The notes under the pieces: generated by a model
Told to the model about the DNA's origin: nothing
The model's input: the letters and a program-made list of their open reading frames with translations, nothing else
Database searches by the model: none
Part shown: piece after piece, positions 15,199-23,721 of the stretch
Layout: each line of letters opens with the position of its first letter
Position numbering within the stretch: the stretch's first letter is position 1
Assembly: GCF_003947455.1 (NCBI RefSeq)
Contig: NZ_QHJH01000070.1
Coordinates: 1-34,371 of the forward strand
From: Streptomyces sp. WAC 04229
GTDB lineage: Bacteria > Actinomycetota > Actinomycetes > Streptomycetales > Streptomycetaceae
Reading direction: 5' to 3'
DNA: 34,371 nt
Made by a program: the position numbers and the translations under genes

Positions 15199-16160
15199 GG
15201 GCCGGCCCACTCCTCGTACGCCGTCCACGCCCCGAGGGACCGTCCGCTGCGGAAGCGGTGCTCGCGTCCCGTGACCGGATCGGTGAACCCCAGCTCCCGC
15301 GCGAGCAGTTGCAGCGGGCGCCGGAAGTCGCCGGCCGGCACGGGGGCGGTCACCTCGGGGTAGAGGGGGTCGCCGAGGAGGGGCACGCCGAGGCTGTTCA
15401 TGTGCACCCGCAGCTGGTGGGTCTGGCCGGTGCCGGGCACCAGCCGGTACCGCCCCAGCTCCGGACCCCCGCCCGGGGCCCGGTGGTGCGCGGCCAGCTC
15501 GACGCGGGTGACGGCGTTGGGCTCGCCCTCGATCTCGCGGGCGGCCAGGGTCCCGCGTTCCTTGAGGATGCGGCTGCGCACGGTCCGGGGAAGGTCGAGC
15601 TCCGGGGCGTACGGGGCGACGGCCTCGTACTCCTTGCGCACCCGGCGGTCGCCGAACAGGCTCTGGTACGCGCCGCGTTCCTCCGGGCGCACGATGAACA
15701 GGACCAGTCCCGCGGTGAGCCGGTCCAGGCGGTGCGCGGCACCGAGCGCGGGGAGGTCCAGCTCCCGGCGCAGCCTGGCCAGCGCGGTCTCGGTGACGTG
15801 GCCGCCGCGCGGGGTGGTGGCCAGGAAGTGGGGTTTGTCGGCGACGACGATGTGCGCGTCGCGGTACACGACCTCCAGCGGGAAGGGGACCGGCACCTCG
15901 GCGGGCGTCTCGCGGTGGAACCACACGAACATCCCCGGCTCGTACGGCGCGTCCGCCGGCACCGCCCGTCCGTCCGCCGCGACGAACAGTCCGGCGGCGA
16001 ACATGCCGTCGACGACGCCGGCGCCCGCGCCGGACAGCCGTTCCGCCAGGTGCTCGCGCACCGTGGACCACGGGCCGTGCGCGGGCAGCCGCACCCGCAT
16101 CGCGTCGATGCCGTCGCGCTGCGGCAGGGGCGAGGGCGGGGGAGGGGTGCGGCGTCTCAT
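15192..16160 (-). CDS. RluA-family pseudouridine synthase
   Basis: This enzyme of 322 residues isomerises uridine to pseudouridine in rRNA or tRNA. The RluA signature HRLDRLTAG (143-151) contains the catalytic Asp146, and RYRLVPGTGQTHQLRVHM provides the second conserved block. The N-terminal 80 residues are not a clear S4 domain. ATG 16160 is chosen as start; the frame continues upstream without a better site, and ATG at residue 21 is an alternative. The gene converges on the P450 with a 7-bp overlap of the coding ends and no visible terminator between them. The exact target position cannot be told from sequence. Confidence 0.9.
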   Translation of the reverse strand: MRRRTPPPPSPLPQRDGIDAMRVRLPAHGPWSTVREHLAERLSGAGAGVVDGMFAAGLFVAADGRAVPADAPYEPGMFVWFHRETPAEVPVPFPLEVVYRDAHIVVADKPHFLATTPRGGHVTETALARLRRELDLPALGAAHRLDRLTAGLVLFIVRPEERGAYQSLFGDRRVRKEYEAVAPYAPELDLPRTVRSRILKERGTLAAREIEGEPNAVTRVELAAHHRAPGGGPELGRYRLVPGTGQTHQLRVHMNSLGVPLLGDPLYPEVTAPVPAGDFRRPLQLLARELGFTDPVTGREHRFRSGRSLGAWTAYEEWAGPQ

Positions 16161-16240
16161 CACCGCCAGCCTACGAGGCGGCCGGCGGTGCCGGGAAAAA
16201 CGCTGGGCGGCCGGTGCCGCCGGTTGGCAGGATGCCGGGC

Positions 16241-16822
16241 ATGCCCTACCTGACGCACCCGGTCCTCGCCGCAGGCACCCTCTCCGGCACCCCGCAGCCC
16301 ACGCTCCCCACGGGGGACGGGTTGCTGCTGCGCCCGTGGCGCGACGAGGACGCACCCGCCGTCCACGCGGCCTTCCAGGACCCGCTGATGCACCAGTGGC
16401 ACGTCCGTTCCGCCGACTCCGAGGACGAGGTGCGCGGCTGGATCGCCGACTGGCGGCAGGGCTGGGAGCGGGAGCGGAACGCCCAGTGGGCCGTCGTCGG
16501 GGCGGCCGACGATCTGCTGGTCGGCAGGGTCGCCCTGCGGGACATGGTGTTCTGGGACGGACTGGCCGAGGTCGCCTACTGGACCACCGCGGCCGCCCGC
16601 GGCCGGGGCGTCGCGGCCCGCGCCTCCCGGGCGCTGGCCGCCTGGGCCCTGGACGAGGTCGGCTTCCAGCGCCTGGAACTCACCCACGCGGTCGCCAACG
16701 AAGCGTCCTGCCGGGTGGCCCACAAGGCGGGCTTCGCGCCGGAGGGCGTCAAGCGCAGGGCCGTGCTCCATCCGGACGGCTGGCACGACATGCATCTGCA
16801 CGCGCGGGTGCGCGGGGACTGA
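16241..16822 (+). CDS. GNAT-family N-acetyltransferase (RimJ/RimL-like)
   Basis: This 193-residue acetyltransferase transfers an acetyl group from acetyl-CoA to an amine, either a protein N-terminus or a small molecule. The fold is marked by GDGLLLRPWRDEDAPAV near the start, the acetyl-CoA loop ARGRGVA (119-125), and the closing NEASCRVAHKAGF strand-helix typical of RimJ/RimL-like members. ATG 16241 is preferred because AGGA lies about nine bases upstream; ATG 16232 is a close alternative. It stands alone, divergent from the pseudouridine synthase and convergent with the flavoprotein gene. The substrate is unknown. Confidence 0.88.
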   Translation: MPYLTHPVLAAGTLSGTPQPTLPTGDGLLLRPWRDEDAPAVHAAFQDPLMHQWHVRSADSEDEVRGWIADWRQGWERERNAQWAVVGAADDLLVGRVALRDMVFWDGLAEVAYWTTAAARGRGVAARASRALAAWALDEVGFQRLELTHAVANEASCRVAHKAGFAPEGVKRRAVLHPDGWHDMHLHARVRGD

Positions 16823-16931
16823 GCGGGTGGGGGCCTGCGCGCCGGTGTCGCTTCGCCCGGGTGGCCGGTCCTGGTGGGGCTGCCGGGCGCGTCGAGGGCG
16901 GGCTTCGCCCCGGGAGGGCGTCGAGCGGCGG

Positions 16932-17774
16932 CTAGGCCGCCGAGGCGCCCTCCTGCTCGGCCTCGATGCGGGCGTTCCACTCGCGCTTCGAGGCCTGCCA
17001 GCCGTCCTCGTTGTGGCCGAGCCGCCAGTAGCCGGAGATCGACAGGTTCTCGCGGGAGATCTCCCGCTCCATCCGCAGATAGCGGCGCAGTTCCTTGACG
17101 CAGGCCGCCTCGCCGTGCACGAAGATGTGCGGGCGGCCCTCGGGGAAGTCCAGCGCGCGCACCGCCTCGACCAGGGCCTGGCCCACCGGACGGGCGCCGC
17201 GGTGCAGCCAGACGACCTCCACGTCGGAGTCGATCTTCTGCTCCTCCTCGGGCCCGTCGACCTCCACGAACGCGAAGGCGCGGGCGCCGTCGGGCAGCGC
17301 CTCCAGGGAGCGGGCGATCGCCGGCAGGGCGCTCTCGTCGCCGGCCAGCAGGTGCCAGTCGGCCGTCGGGTCGGGGGCGTAGGCGCCGCCGGGGCCCATG
17401 AAGTGGACGGTCTCGCCCGGCCGGACGCGCTTGGCCCAGGGGCCGGCCAGCCCCTCGTCGCCGTGGATGACGAAGTCCAGCGTCATCTCGTGGTGCGCGG
17501 CGTCCCAGTGGCGCACGGTGTACGTGCGGGTCACCGGCCACTGGTCGCGGGGGAACTCCTCGCGGATCCGGTCCACGTCGAAGGGCTCGGGGTAGGTCAC
17601 GCCCTCGGCGGCGAAGAGCAGCTTCACGTAGTGGTCGGTACAGGTGTCCGCGGAGATCTCGGCCAGCCCCTCGCCGCCGAGCACCACACGCTGCATGTGC
17701 GGGGTCAGCCGCTCGGTGCGGACGACCTGTGCGGTGTGCGGCTTGCGCGGCTTGCGCGCCGGACGGTCTGCCAT
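16932..17774 (-). CDS. Siderophore-interacting FAD-binding protein (SIP, ViuB-like)
   Basis: Members of this family are cytosolic flavoproteins that use NAD(P)H to reduce iron in imported ferric siderophores, releasing Fe(II). The 280-residue protein has the FAD-binding RTYTVRHWD segment (83-91), the HGDEGLAGPWA stretch, and the GDESALPA motif (145-152) of the NAD(P)H-binding half. ATG 17774 is chosen because GGGAGG lies five bases upstream; GTG 17792 would add six residues. An iron box lies 37 bp before the start, so expression should rise when iron is scarce. No siderophore importer is adjacent, suggesting it serves uptake systems encoded elsewhere. Confidence 0.92.
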   Translation of the reverse strand: MADRPARKPRKPHTAQVVRTERLTPHMQRVVLGGEGLAEISADTCTDHYVKLLFAAEGVTYPEPFDVDRIREEFPRDQWPVTRTYTVRHWDAAHHEMTLDFVIHGDEGLAGPWAKRVRPGETVHFMGPGGAYAPDPTADWHLLAGDESALPAIARSLEALPDGARAFAFVEVDGPEEEQKIDSDVEVVWLHRGARPVGQALVEAVRALDFPEGRPHIFVHGEAACVKELRRYLRMEREISRENLSISGYWRLGHNEDGWQASKREWNARIEAEQEGASAA

Positions 17775-17810
17775 GACGGCCTCCCTGCTCACTGCGTGCG
17801 GATCACTGGG

Positions 17811-17829
17811 TTAGGTTCACCTAAGTTAG
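17811..17829 (-). promoter_or_regulatory. Iron box (DmdR/IdeR-type operator) of the SIP gene
   Basis: The 19 bases TTAGGTTCACCTAAGTTAG match the DtxR-family consensus TTAGGTTAGCCTAACCTAA at 14 positions by my alignment, including an unbroken TTAGGTT and CCTAA. It lies just upstream of the SIP start. In Streptomyces the iron repressor DmdR1 binds such boxes; repression by Fe(II)-DmdR is inferred. Confidence 0.82.
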
Positions 17830-17951
17830 CATCCCCTTCCCACTCCTGGCGTCACGAAGGGGAGATCCGCGACGTTCCGCACGCAGAGTACGACTTCCCC
17901 TCGTCCGGGAGCCGACGCACCGCGCGGGCATCGTCCGCCGGCGCCGCACGA

Positions 17952-18881
17952 TCAGGCGGTGAGCGTCGTCAGCAGCCGGTGCAGCGATCCGCCCAGGCCC
18001 CAGCGCGTCGCGAGGGCGTCCAGCGCCGCGGCGTCGCGCGGTCCGCGCGGCAGCGTGGTGGCCACGTCCGGCAGCGGCACGTCGTCGGCGACCCGGACGA
18101 CCTTCGGGGCGACGTCCAGATACGGCCCGGCCTCGGTGAGCCGCTTGCGCTGCGAGGGCGTGAGCTTCGCCTTCGGGTCGTCCACGGCGGCCCGGATGCC
18201 CGCCAGGTCCCCGAACTCGGCCAGCAGCTTGGCCGCCGTCTTCTCGCCGATGCCGGCCACACCGGGCAGGCCGTCGCTCGGGTCGCCGCGCAGCAGCGCC
18301 AGATCGGTGTACCCGCGGCCGTCGACGCCGTACTTCTCGCGCAGTGCGGCCTCGTCGGTGAGGTTGAGGGTGCCCACGCCCTTGACCGGGTACAGCACGC
18401 GCACGCCGCGGGCGTCGTCGACGAGCTGGTAGAGGTCCCGGTCGCCGGTGACGATGTCCACCGGGCCCTTCGCCCGCGCGGTGTACGTGCCGATGACGTC
18501 GTCCGCCTCGTACCCGGCCACGCCGACGCGGGCGATGCCGAGCGCGTCGAGGACGTCCTCGATGACCGGCACCTGCGGTGACAGCGTGTCGGGCACCTCC
18601 TCCTCGTCGGGCCCCGCGGGGCGCTCCTCGGCGACGCGGTGCGCCTTGTACGAGGGGATCAGCTCCACCCGCCAGTGCGGGCGCCAGTCGGCGTCCATGC
18701 AGGCGACCAGGTGGTCGGGCCGGTGGTCCTTCACCAGGCGGTCGATGAAGTCGAGCAGCCCGCGCACGGCGTTCACCGGCGTGCCGTCGGGGGCCCGCAC
18801 CGAGTCCGGCACGCCGAAGTAGGCGCGGAAGTAGAGGGAGGCGGTGTCGAGAAGCATCAGTCGTCCGGTCACGCCTCGCAT
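17952..18881 (-). CDS. 5'-3' exonuclease (PolA N-terminal-like, FEN fold)
   Basis: This is a stand-alone 309-residue homologue of the 5' nuclease domain of DNA polymerase I, expected to remove RNA primers or flap structures. Acidic metal ligands are visible in LMLLDTASLYFRAYFG near the start, ACMDADWRP, YEADDVIG and TGDRDLYQLV. The helix-three-turn-helix follows as GDPSDGLPGVAGIGEKTAAKL. ATG 18881 (MRGVTGRLMLLD) is taken as start because the nuclease fold begins at residue 7. The frame is open to 18995, and an ATG at 18884 and an internal GTG are also possible, so the start is uncertain by a few residues. Many actinobacteria carry this gene in addition to polA. Confidence 0.9.
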   Translation of the reverse strand: MRGVTGRLMLLDTASLYFRAYFGVPDSVRAPDGTPVNAVRGLLDFIDRLVKDHRPDHLVACMDADWRPHWRVELIPSYKAHRVAEERPAGPDEEEVPDTLSPQVPVIEDVLDALGIARVGVAGYEADDVIGTYTARAKGPVDIVTGDRDLYQLVDDARGVRVLYPVKGVGTLNLTDEAALREKYGVDGRGYTDLALLRGDPSDGLPGVAGIGEKTAAKLLAEFGDLAGIRAAVDDPKAKLTPSQRKRLTEAGPYLDVAPKVVRVADDVPLPDVATTLPRGPRDAAALDALATRWGLGGSLHRLLTTLTA

Positions 18882-18985
18882 CATGCCGCAGACCGTGTGG
18901 ACGAGTGAGGGAGGACGTGTGAACTGGGTCACTCTTGTGTTTGGTACATAAGCATCGGGGCAGGCGCGCAGCCGGGTCGAAGCTG

Positions 18986-19000
18986 GTTGATGCATTCAAC
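18986..19000 (+). promoter_or_regulatory. Inverted repeat upstream of the betaine transporter operon
   Basis: GTTGA-TGCAT-TCAAC is an inverted repeat with 5-bp arms, 50 bp before the GTG of the ABC ATPase gene, in the 169-bp divergent region 18882-19050. It could be an operator for an osmotic or substrate-responsive regulator. I see no convincing -35/-10 pair for either gene. Confidence 0.35.
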
Positions 19001-19050
19001 TGTTAGCGAGGCTTCAGACCCTGTCCCTGCCCCCGATGCAAGAGGTAAGC

Positions 19051-20139
19051 GTGTCAGCGAGACTAGAAGCCGAGGGCCTGTTCAAGGTCTTCGGCAGGAA
19101 ACCGGACCAGGCAGTCGAACGACTGCGCCAGGGGGACGTGCGGAAGGAACTGCACGCCGACGGCACCACGGCCGCCGTCATCGACGCGTCGTTCACCGTG
19201 GAGCCCGGCGAGATCTTCGTGGTCATGGGACTGTCCGGATCCGGCAAGTCCACGCTGCTGCGCATGCTCAACGGTCTGCTGGAGCCGACCGCCGGGCACG
19301 TCCGCTTCGGCGGTCAGGACCTCACCGAGATCGGTGAGCGCAAGCTGCGCGACGTCCGCTCCAAGAACATCAGCATGGTCTTCCAGCACTTCGCGCTCTT
19401 CCCGCACCGCAGCGTCCGTGACAACGCTGCCTACGGTCTCGAAGTGCAGGGCGTGCCCCGCGCCGAGCGCGAACGCCGCGCCGACGAGGCGCTCGCCCTG
19501 TGCGGCCTGGCCGGCTGGGAGAAGTCCTGGCCCGACGAGCTGTCCGGCGGCATGCAGCAGCGCGTGGGCCTGGCCCGCGCGCTCGCCACGGACGCCGATC
19601 TGCTGCTGATGGACGAGTCCTTCAGCGCCCTGGACCCGCTGATCCGCCGCGACATGCAGGACCAGCTGCTGGAACTCCAGAAGACCCTGAAGAAGACGAT
19701 CGTCTTCATCACGCACGACCTCAACGAGGCCATGCGCCTGGGCGACCGCATCGCGATGATGCGCGACGGCCGGATCGTCCAGATAGGCACCGCGCAGGAC
19801 ATCCTGATGCGCCCCGCCAACGACTACGTCGCCTCCTTCACCCAGGACGTCGACCGCTCCCGCGTGCTGACCACCGCCGCCGTGATGGAGACCGACGTGC
19901 GCGGCGACGAGGCCGACTGCGACTGCGCGACGGCCGCGCCGGAGACGTCGTTCACCGACCTGTGCGCGATCAGCGCCCGCACCCCGCACCCCGTCGCGGT
20001 CGTCGACGGCGACGGCGAGCTGGTCGGGGTCGTCCCCACCCGCCGCCTCGTCGGCTTCCTCGGGGACGAGCAGGCCGAGCCCGGCACCTGCGACAGCCCG
20101 CGCGACCAGGGTCCGGAGAAGGTGATGGCCCGTGCCTAG
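19051..20139 (+). CDS. Glycine betaine/proline-type ABC transporter ATPase with C-terminal CBS-like region
   Basis: This is the ATP-hydrolysing subunit of an OpuA/ProV-type importer for quaternary-amine osmolytes, 362 residues. It has Walker A GLSGSGKST (60-68), the signature LSGGMQQR (164-171), Walker B LLLMDES (184-190) and switch His222. The long N-terminal insertion before the P-loop is typical of the ProV/OpuAA subfamily. The C-terminus (about 295-340, HPVAVVDGDGELVGVVP) resembles one CBS motif, which in OpuA-type systems senses ionic strength; a full tandem pair is not evident. A CDC cysteine pair precedes it. GTG 19051 with AGAGG is preferred over ATG 19036. The stop overlaps the permease gene by eight bases. 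Confidence 0.9.
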   Translation: MSARLEAEGLFKVFGRKPDQAVERLRQGDVRKELHADGTTAAVIDASFTVEPGEIFVVMGLSGSGKSTLLRMLNGLLEPTAGHVRFGGQDLTEIGERKLRDVRSKNISMVFQHFALFPHRSVRDNAAYGLEVQGVPRAERERRADEALALCGLAGWEKSWPDELSGGMQQRVGLARALATDADLLLMDESFSALDPLIRRDMQDQLLELQKTLKKTIVFITHDLNEAMRLGDRIAMMRDGRIVQIGTAQDILMRPANDYVASFTQDVDRSRVLTTAAVMETDVRGDEADCDCATAAPETSFTDLCAISARTPHPVAVVDGDGELVGVVPTRRLVGFLGDEQAEPGTCDSPRDQGPEKVMARA

Positions 20140-22747
20140 GATCCCGCTCGGCGACTGGGTCAACAGCACCGTCGACTGGCTGCTCGAACACGTCGCGTGG
20201 CTCTTCGACTTCCTGAAGACCGTCTTCACCGGCACCTACGACGGCATCAACGCCGTCCTCCAGGCGCCCGAACCGCTGCTCCTCGCCGGCATCTTCGCGG
20301 TCATCGCCTTCTGGCTGCGCGGCACGCTCGCCGGTGTGCTCACCTTCGTGGGATTCGCGTTCATCGACTCCATGGAGTTGTGGGAGAACGCGATGATCAC
20401 CCTGTCGCTGGTGCTCGTCGCCACGATCATCGCCCTGGTGGTGGCGGTGCCCGTCGGCATCTGGGCGGCCCGCTCCGACCGCGTCAGCGGCCTGGTCCGG
20501 CCCGTGCTGGACTTCATGCAGACGCTGCCCGCGATGATCTACCTCATCCCGGCCATCCTGTTCTTCGGCACCGGCGCCTCCGCGGGCATCGTCGCCACCC
20601 TGATCTTCGCGCTCGCCCCCGGCGTGCGCATGACCGAGCTGGGCATCCGCCAGGTCGACAAGGAACTGGTCGAGGCCGCCGAGGCCTTCGGCACCACCCC
20701 CCGCAACACCCTGCTGCGCGTCCAGCTCCCGCTGGCCCTGCCGACGGTGATGGCGGGCGTCAACCAGGTCATCATGCTCGGCCTGTCCATGGCCGCGATC
20801 GCCGGCATGGTCGGCACCGGCGGCCTCGGCGGCGACGTCAACGAGGCCATCGGCCAGCTGAACGTCGGTCTCGGCTCCGAGTCCGGTGTGGCCATCGTGA
20901 TCCTCGCGATCTACCTGGACCGCATGACCAGCGCGCTCGGCACCCAGGTGTCGCCGCTCGGCCGCCGCGCCGCCGCCAAGGCCCGCAGCATGGGCGGCCT
21001 GAAGATCTGGTCCTACCGTCCCCGCCCGCAGGTCGCCGTCATCGGCGTCGTCATCCTCGGCCTGGTGGCCGGCGGCATGGGCGTCTTCGGCGGCTCCGGC
21101 GACTCGGAGGCCGTCGCGAACGGCAAGAACGTCGGCCAGGGCAAGAAGATCACCCTCGGCTACGTGCCGTGGGACGAGGGCGTCGCCTCCACGTTCCTGT
21201 GGAAGGAGATCCTCGAACAGCGCGGCTACGAGGTCGAGGCCAAGCAGTTCGACGCCGGACCGCTCTACACCTCCCTGGCGCAGGGCGACATCGACATCGT
21301 CACCAACTCCTGGCTGCCGACCACCCACGCCCAGTACTGGAAGAAGTACGGCGACCGCCTCGACGACCTCGGCTCCTGGTACGACAACACGTCGCTGGAG
21401 CTGACCGTCCCGGCGTACATGAAGGACGTCAACTCGCTCGAGGACCTCAAGGGCAAGGCCGACCAGTTCGGCGGCAAGATCACCGGCATCGAGTCCAGCG
21501 CCGGCGAGATGGCCCTGCTGAAGGACAAGGTCTCCAAGGAGTACGGCCTCGACAAGGAGTACAAGGTCGTCGACAGCTCCACGCCGGCGATGCTGGCCGA
21601 GCTGAAGCGGGCGATGAGCAAGAAGGAACCGATCGTCGTCACGCTCTGGTCCCCGCACTGGGCGTACAACGACCTCGACCTGAAGAAGCTCAAGGACCCC
21701 AAGGGCGCCTGGGGCAAGGGCGACGGCGTGCACACGCTCTCCCGCAAGGGCTTCGCCGGCGACGACCCCACCGCCGCCAAGTGGATGAAGGACTTCAAGC
21801 TGGACGAGAAGCAGCTCACCAGCCTGGAGGCCGAGATCAACAAGGCCGGCAAGGGCAAGCAGCAGGACGCCGTCCGCACCTGGCTGAAGAGCAACCCGGA
21901 CCTCGTCGACAAGCTCGCCCCGGTCGCGGGCGCCGGCGGCGCCACCCCTGCCGAGGCGAAGCGCGCCCTGGACGTGGCCTGGTTCCCGTGGGAGGAGGAC
22001 GTCGCCGTCACCTACCTGTGGAAGAACGTCCTGGAGCGCCGCGGCTACAAGATGAACCTGAAGCAGATGGACGTCGGCCCGGTCTACACCGGCCTGGCCT
22101 CCGGCGATCTCGACCTCAACTTCGACGCCTGGCTGCCCCACGCCCAGAAGAACTACTGGGACAAGAACAAGGACAACCTCACCGACCTCGGCACCTGGTA
22201 CGAACCGACCTCCCTGGAGATCGCCGTCCCCTCCTACGTGAAGGACGTCAAGTCCCTCGCGGACCTCAAGGGCAAGGCCGACCTCTTCGACGGGAAGATC
22301 ATCGGCATCGAGCCCGGCACCGGTGAGATGCAGCTCGCCAAGGACGAGGTGCTGCCGGGCTACGGCCTGGAGGACGAGTACGAGATCGTGGACGGCTCCA
22401 CCCCGGCCATGCTGGCCGAGCTGAAGCGCGCCTACGCCAAGAAGGAGCCGGTCGCGGTCACCCTGTGGTCGCCGCACTGGGCGTACAGCGACTACGAGCT
22501 GACCAAGCTGAAGGACCCCAAGAAGGCCTTCGGTGAGGGCAACACGATCCGCACCATCTCCAGCAAGAAGTTCCCCGAGCAGTACCCGCAGCTCACCAAG
22601 TGGATCAAGAACTTCCACATGAGCGAGGACGAGCTGGGAACCCTGGAGGCCGAGATCAAGGACCGCGGTCAGGGCCACGAGGAGGAAGCCGTCGCGGCCT
22701 GGCTGGAGGAGCACCCGGACATGGTGGGCCGGATGACCCCGCAGTAG
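20132..22747 (+). CDS. Betaine ABC permease fused to two tandem OpuAC-type substrate-binding domains
   Basis: One 871-residue polypeptide combines the OpuAB/ProW-type permease with its receptor. Residues 1-320 hold the membrane helices, the coupling segment EAAEAFGTTPRNTL, and a final helix (300-320) that anchors what follows outside the cell. Binding domain 1 spans about 338-595 and domain 2 about 612-870. They are clearly homologous, and each keeps the aromatic-box tryptophans: VPWDEG, NSWLP and LWSPHW in the first, FPWEED, DAWLP and LWSPHW in the second. OpuA of Lactococcus has a permease-receptor fusion with one such domain; two in tandem is less usual. GTG 20132 overlaps the ATPase gene and has GGAGAAGG upstream. 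Betaine/choline-type substrates are inferred. Confidence 0.93.
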   Translation: MPRIPLGDWVNSTVDWLLEHVAWLFDFLKTVFTGTYDGINAVLQAPEPLLLAGIFAVIAFWLRGTLAGVLTFVGFAFIDSMELWENAMITLSLVLVATIIALVVAVPVGIWAARSDRVSGLVRPVLDFMQTLPAMIYLIPAILFFGTGASAGIVATLIFALAPGVRMTELGIRQVDKELVEAAEAFGTTPRNTLLRVQLPLALPTVMAGVNQVIMLGLSMAAIAGMVGTGGLGGDVNEAIGQLNVGLGSESGVAIVILAIYLDRMTSALGTQVSPLGRRAAAKARSMGGLKIWSYRPRPQVAVIGVVILGLVAGGMGVFGGSGDSEAVANGKNVGQGKKITLGYVPWDEGVASTFLWKEILEQRGYEVEAKQFDAGPLYTSLAQGDIDIVTNSWLPTTHAQYWKKYGDRLDDLGSWYDNTSLELTVPAYMKDVNSLEDLKGKADQFGGKITGIESSAGEMALLKDKVSKEYGLDKEYKVVDSSTPAMLAELKRAMSKKEPIVVTLWSPHWAYNDLDLKKLKDPKGAWGKGDGVHTLSRKGFAGDDPTAAKWMKDFKLDEKQLTSLEAEINKAGKGKQQDAVRTWLKSNPDLVDKLAPVAGAGGATPAEAKRALDVAWFPWEEDVAVTYLWKNVLERRGYKMNLKQMDVGPVYTGLASGDLDLNFDAWLPHAQKNYWDKNKDNLTDLGTWYEPTSLEIAVPSYVKDVKSLADLKGKADLFDGKIIGIEPGTGEMQLAKDEVLPGYGLEDEYEIVDGSTPAMLAELKRAYAKKEPVAVTLWSPHWAYSDYELTKLKDPKKAFGEGNTIRTISSKKFPEQYPQLTKWIKNFHMSEDELGTLEAEIKDRGQGHEEEAVAAWLEEHPDMVGRMTPQ

Positions 22748-22765
22748 TACCCGCACACACGTCAC

Positions 22766-22821
22766 CCCGAGGGGTGGGCCCGGCCGCGCCTCCTGACGGC
22801 GCGCGGGGCCCACCCCTCGGG
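22766..22821 (+). terminator. Terminator after the betaine transporter operon
   Basis: A perfect 16-bp outer stem (CCCGAGGGGTGGGCCC at 22766-22781 with its complement at 22806-22821) encloses a further GC-rich inner hairpin. It starts 19 bp after the permease stop. Confidence 0.85.
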
Positions 22822-23151
22822 TCGTGTCGGCCGGGGACACGGTAAGGATTTGGACAACCACGGAGCGCCAACCCCCTGCCCGAGCATCGCCTCGCCTGGG
22901 CGGGAGGGGCTGGCGGGAACACGCGGGGCCGTCCGCGCCTTGAACCGGTAAGGCGTCCGGCACGTGGGACGGAGCGGCCCGCGCGTGGCGAGAACTGTGA
23001 GGTCCCGGCCACCGCACCGTGACATCGATGTGACGGCCGCATGAAACGGTTTGCCGAACATGCGTAGGGTGCAGAGAACTCATCAGGAGGACGGCGACCC
23101 GGAACGGGCACCGCGGCGGCACGACGACGGGTGAAGGAGGGAGCCGGAGCG
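22822..23151 (+). promoter_or_regulatory. Gene-free region with candidate promoter of the XRE-cupin operon
   Basis: I see no supported gene in these 330 bases. ATGAAA (23041-23046) and TAGGGT (23065-23070), 18 bp apart, form a good candidate promoter, with an expected start near 23077. Just upstream is the palindrome ACATCGATGT (23022-23031), a possible operator for the autoregulating XRE protein. An isolated inverted repeat, CGCCTT-N8-AAGGCG at 22936-22955, has no assigned role. AGGAGGGAG at 23135-23143 is the SD for ATG 23152. Confidence 0.5.
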
Positions 23152-23721
23152 ATGGGCGACCACAAGGATCAGCACCTCCGGGTCGGCGCGGCCGTGCGGC
23201 GCCGGCGACGCTCCCTCGACCTGACGCTCGCCGTGGTGTCCGAGCGCAGCGGCCTGTCCGTGCCCTTCCTCAGCCAGATCGAGAACGACCGGGCGCGGCC
23301 CAGTCAGAGCTCCCTGGAGAAGGTGGCCGACGCCCTGCGCACCACCGCCGTGGAGCTGCTCGCCGCCGCCGACCCCGCGTGCAGCGTCGACGTGGTCCGC
23401 GACGAGGACCCCGACCCCGAGCTGGCCCCCAAGGTGCGCTCGCTGGTGCGCGGGCACCACCAGATGCACGCCTCCGAGTTCACCGGCGACCATGACGTGG
23501 GCCGTGAACTCCAGTACCGCAACGACCAGTTGATGTTCGTTGCCGAGGGTGCCGTGGAGATCGAGGCCGAGGGCCGCGCCTACCGGCTGGGCCGGGGCGA
23601 CACGCTGTACCTCACGGGCGGTGTGCGGCACCGGTGGCGGGCCACGGTGCCCGACACCCGGCTGGTCGTGGTCGCCGTCGCCGAGCACATCGAGGCGGTC
23701 CGGGAGGGGCCCCGCCGGTGA
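23152..23721 (+). CDS. XRE-family regulator with C-terminal cupin sensor domain
   Basis: This 189-residue transcriptional regulator has an N-terminal helix-turn-helix (about 8-70, with SGLSVPFLSQIENDRARPS as recognition region) and a C-terminal cupin fold (about 110-185, with FVAEGAVEIEAEGRAYRLG and GDTLYLTGGVRHRW). The cupin would bind a small ligand or metal and alter DNA binding, as in PuuR-like proteins. ATG 23152 is chosen over GTG 23131 because AGGAGGGAG lies eight bases upstream. The stop overlaps the next gene (GTGA), so regulator and receptor protein are translated together. The target genes are unknown; the coupled gene and the regulator's own promoter are the first candidates. Confidence 0.9.
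   Translation: MGDHKDQHLRVGAAVRRRRRSLDLTLAVVSERSGLSVPFLSQIENDRARPSQSSLEKVADALRTTAVELLAAADPACSVDVVRDEDPDPELAPKVRSLVRGHHQMHASEFTGDHDVGRELQYRNDQLMFVAEGAVEIEAEGRAYRLGRGDTLYLTGGVRHRWRATVPDTRLVVVAVAEHIEAVREGPRR

Noticed and set aside
16891..16910. Possible bidirectional terminator between the GNAT and SIP genes
   Set aside because: Only a 4-bp GGGC/GCCC stem with a 3-base loop could be found, too weak to call.
19970..23122. A 1050-codon minus-strand frame under the betaine transporter
   Set aside because: It mirrors the codon pattern of the fused permease, is low in complexity, and has no recognisable motif or suitable start.
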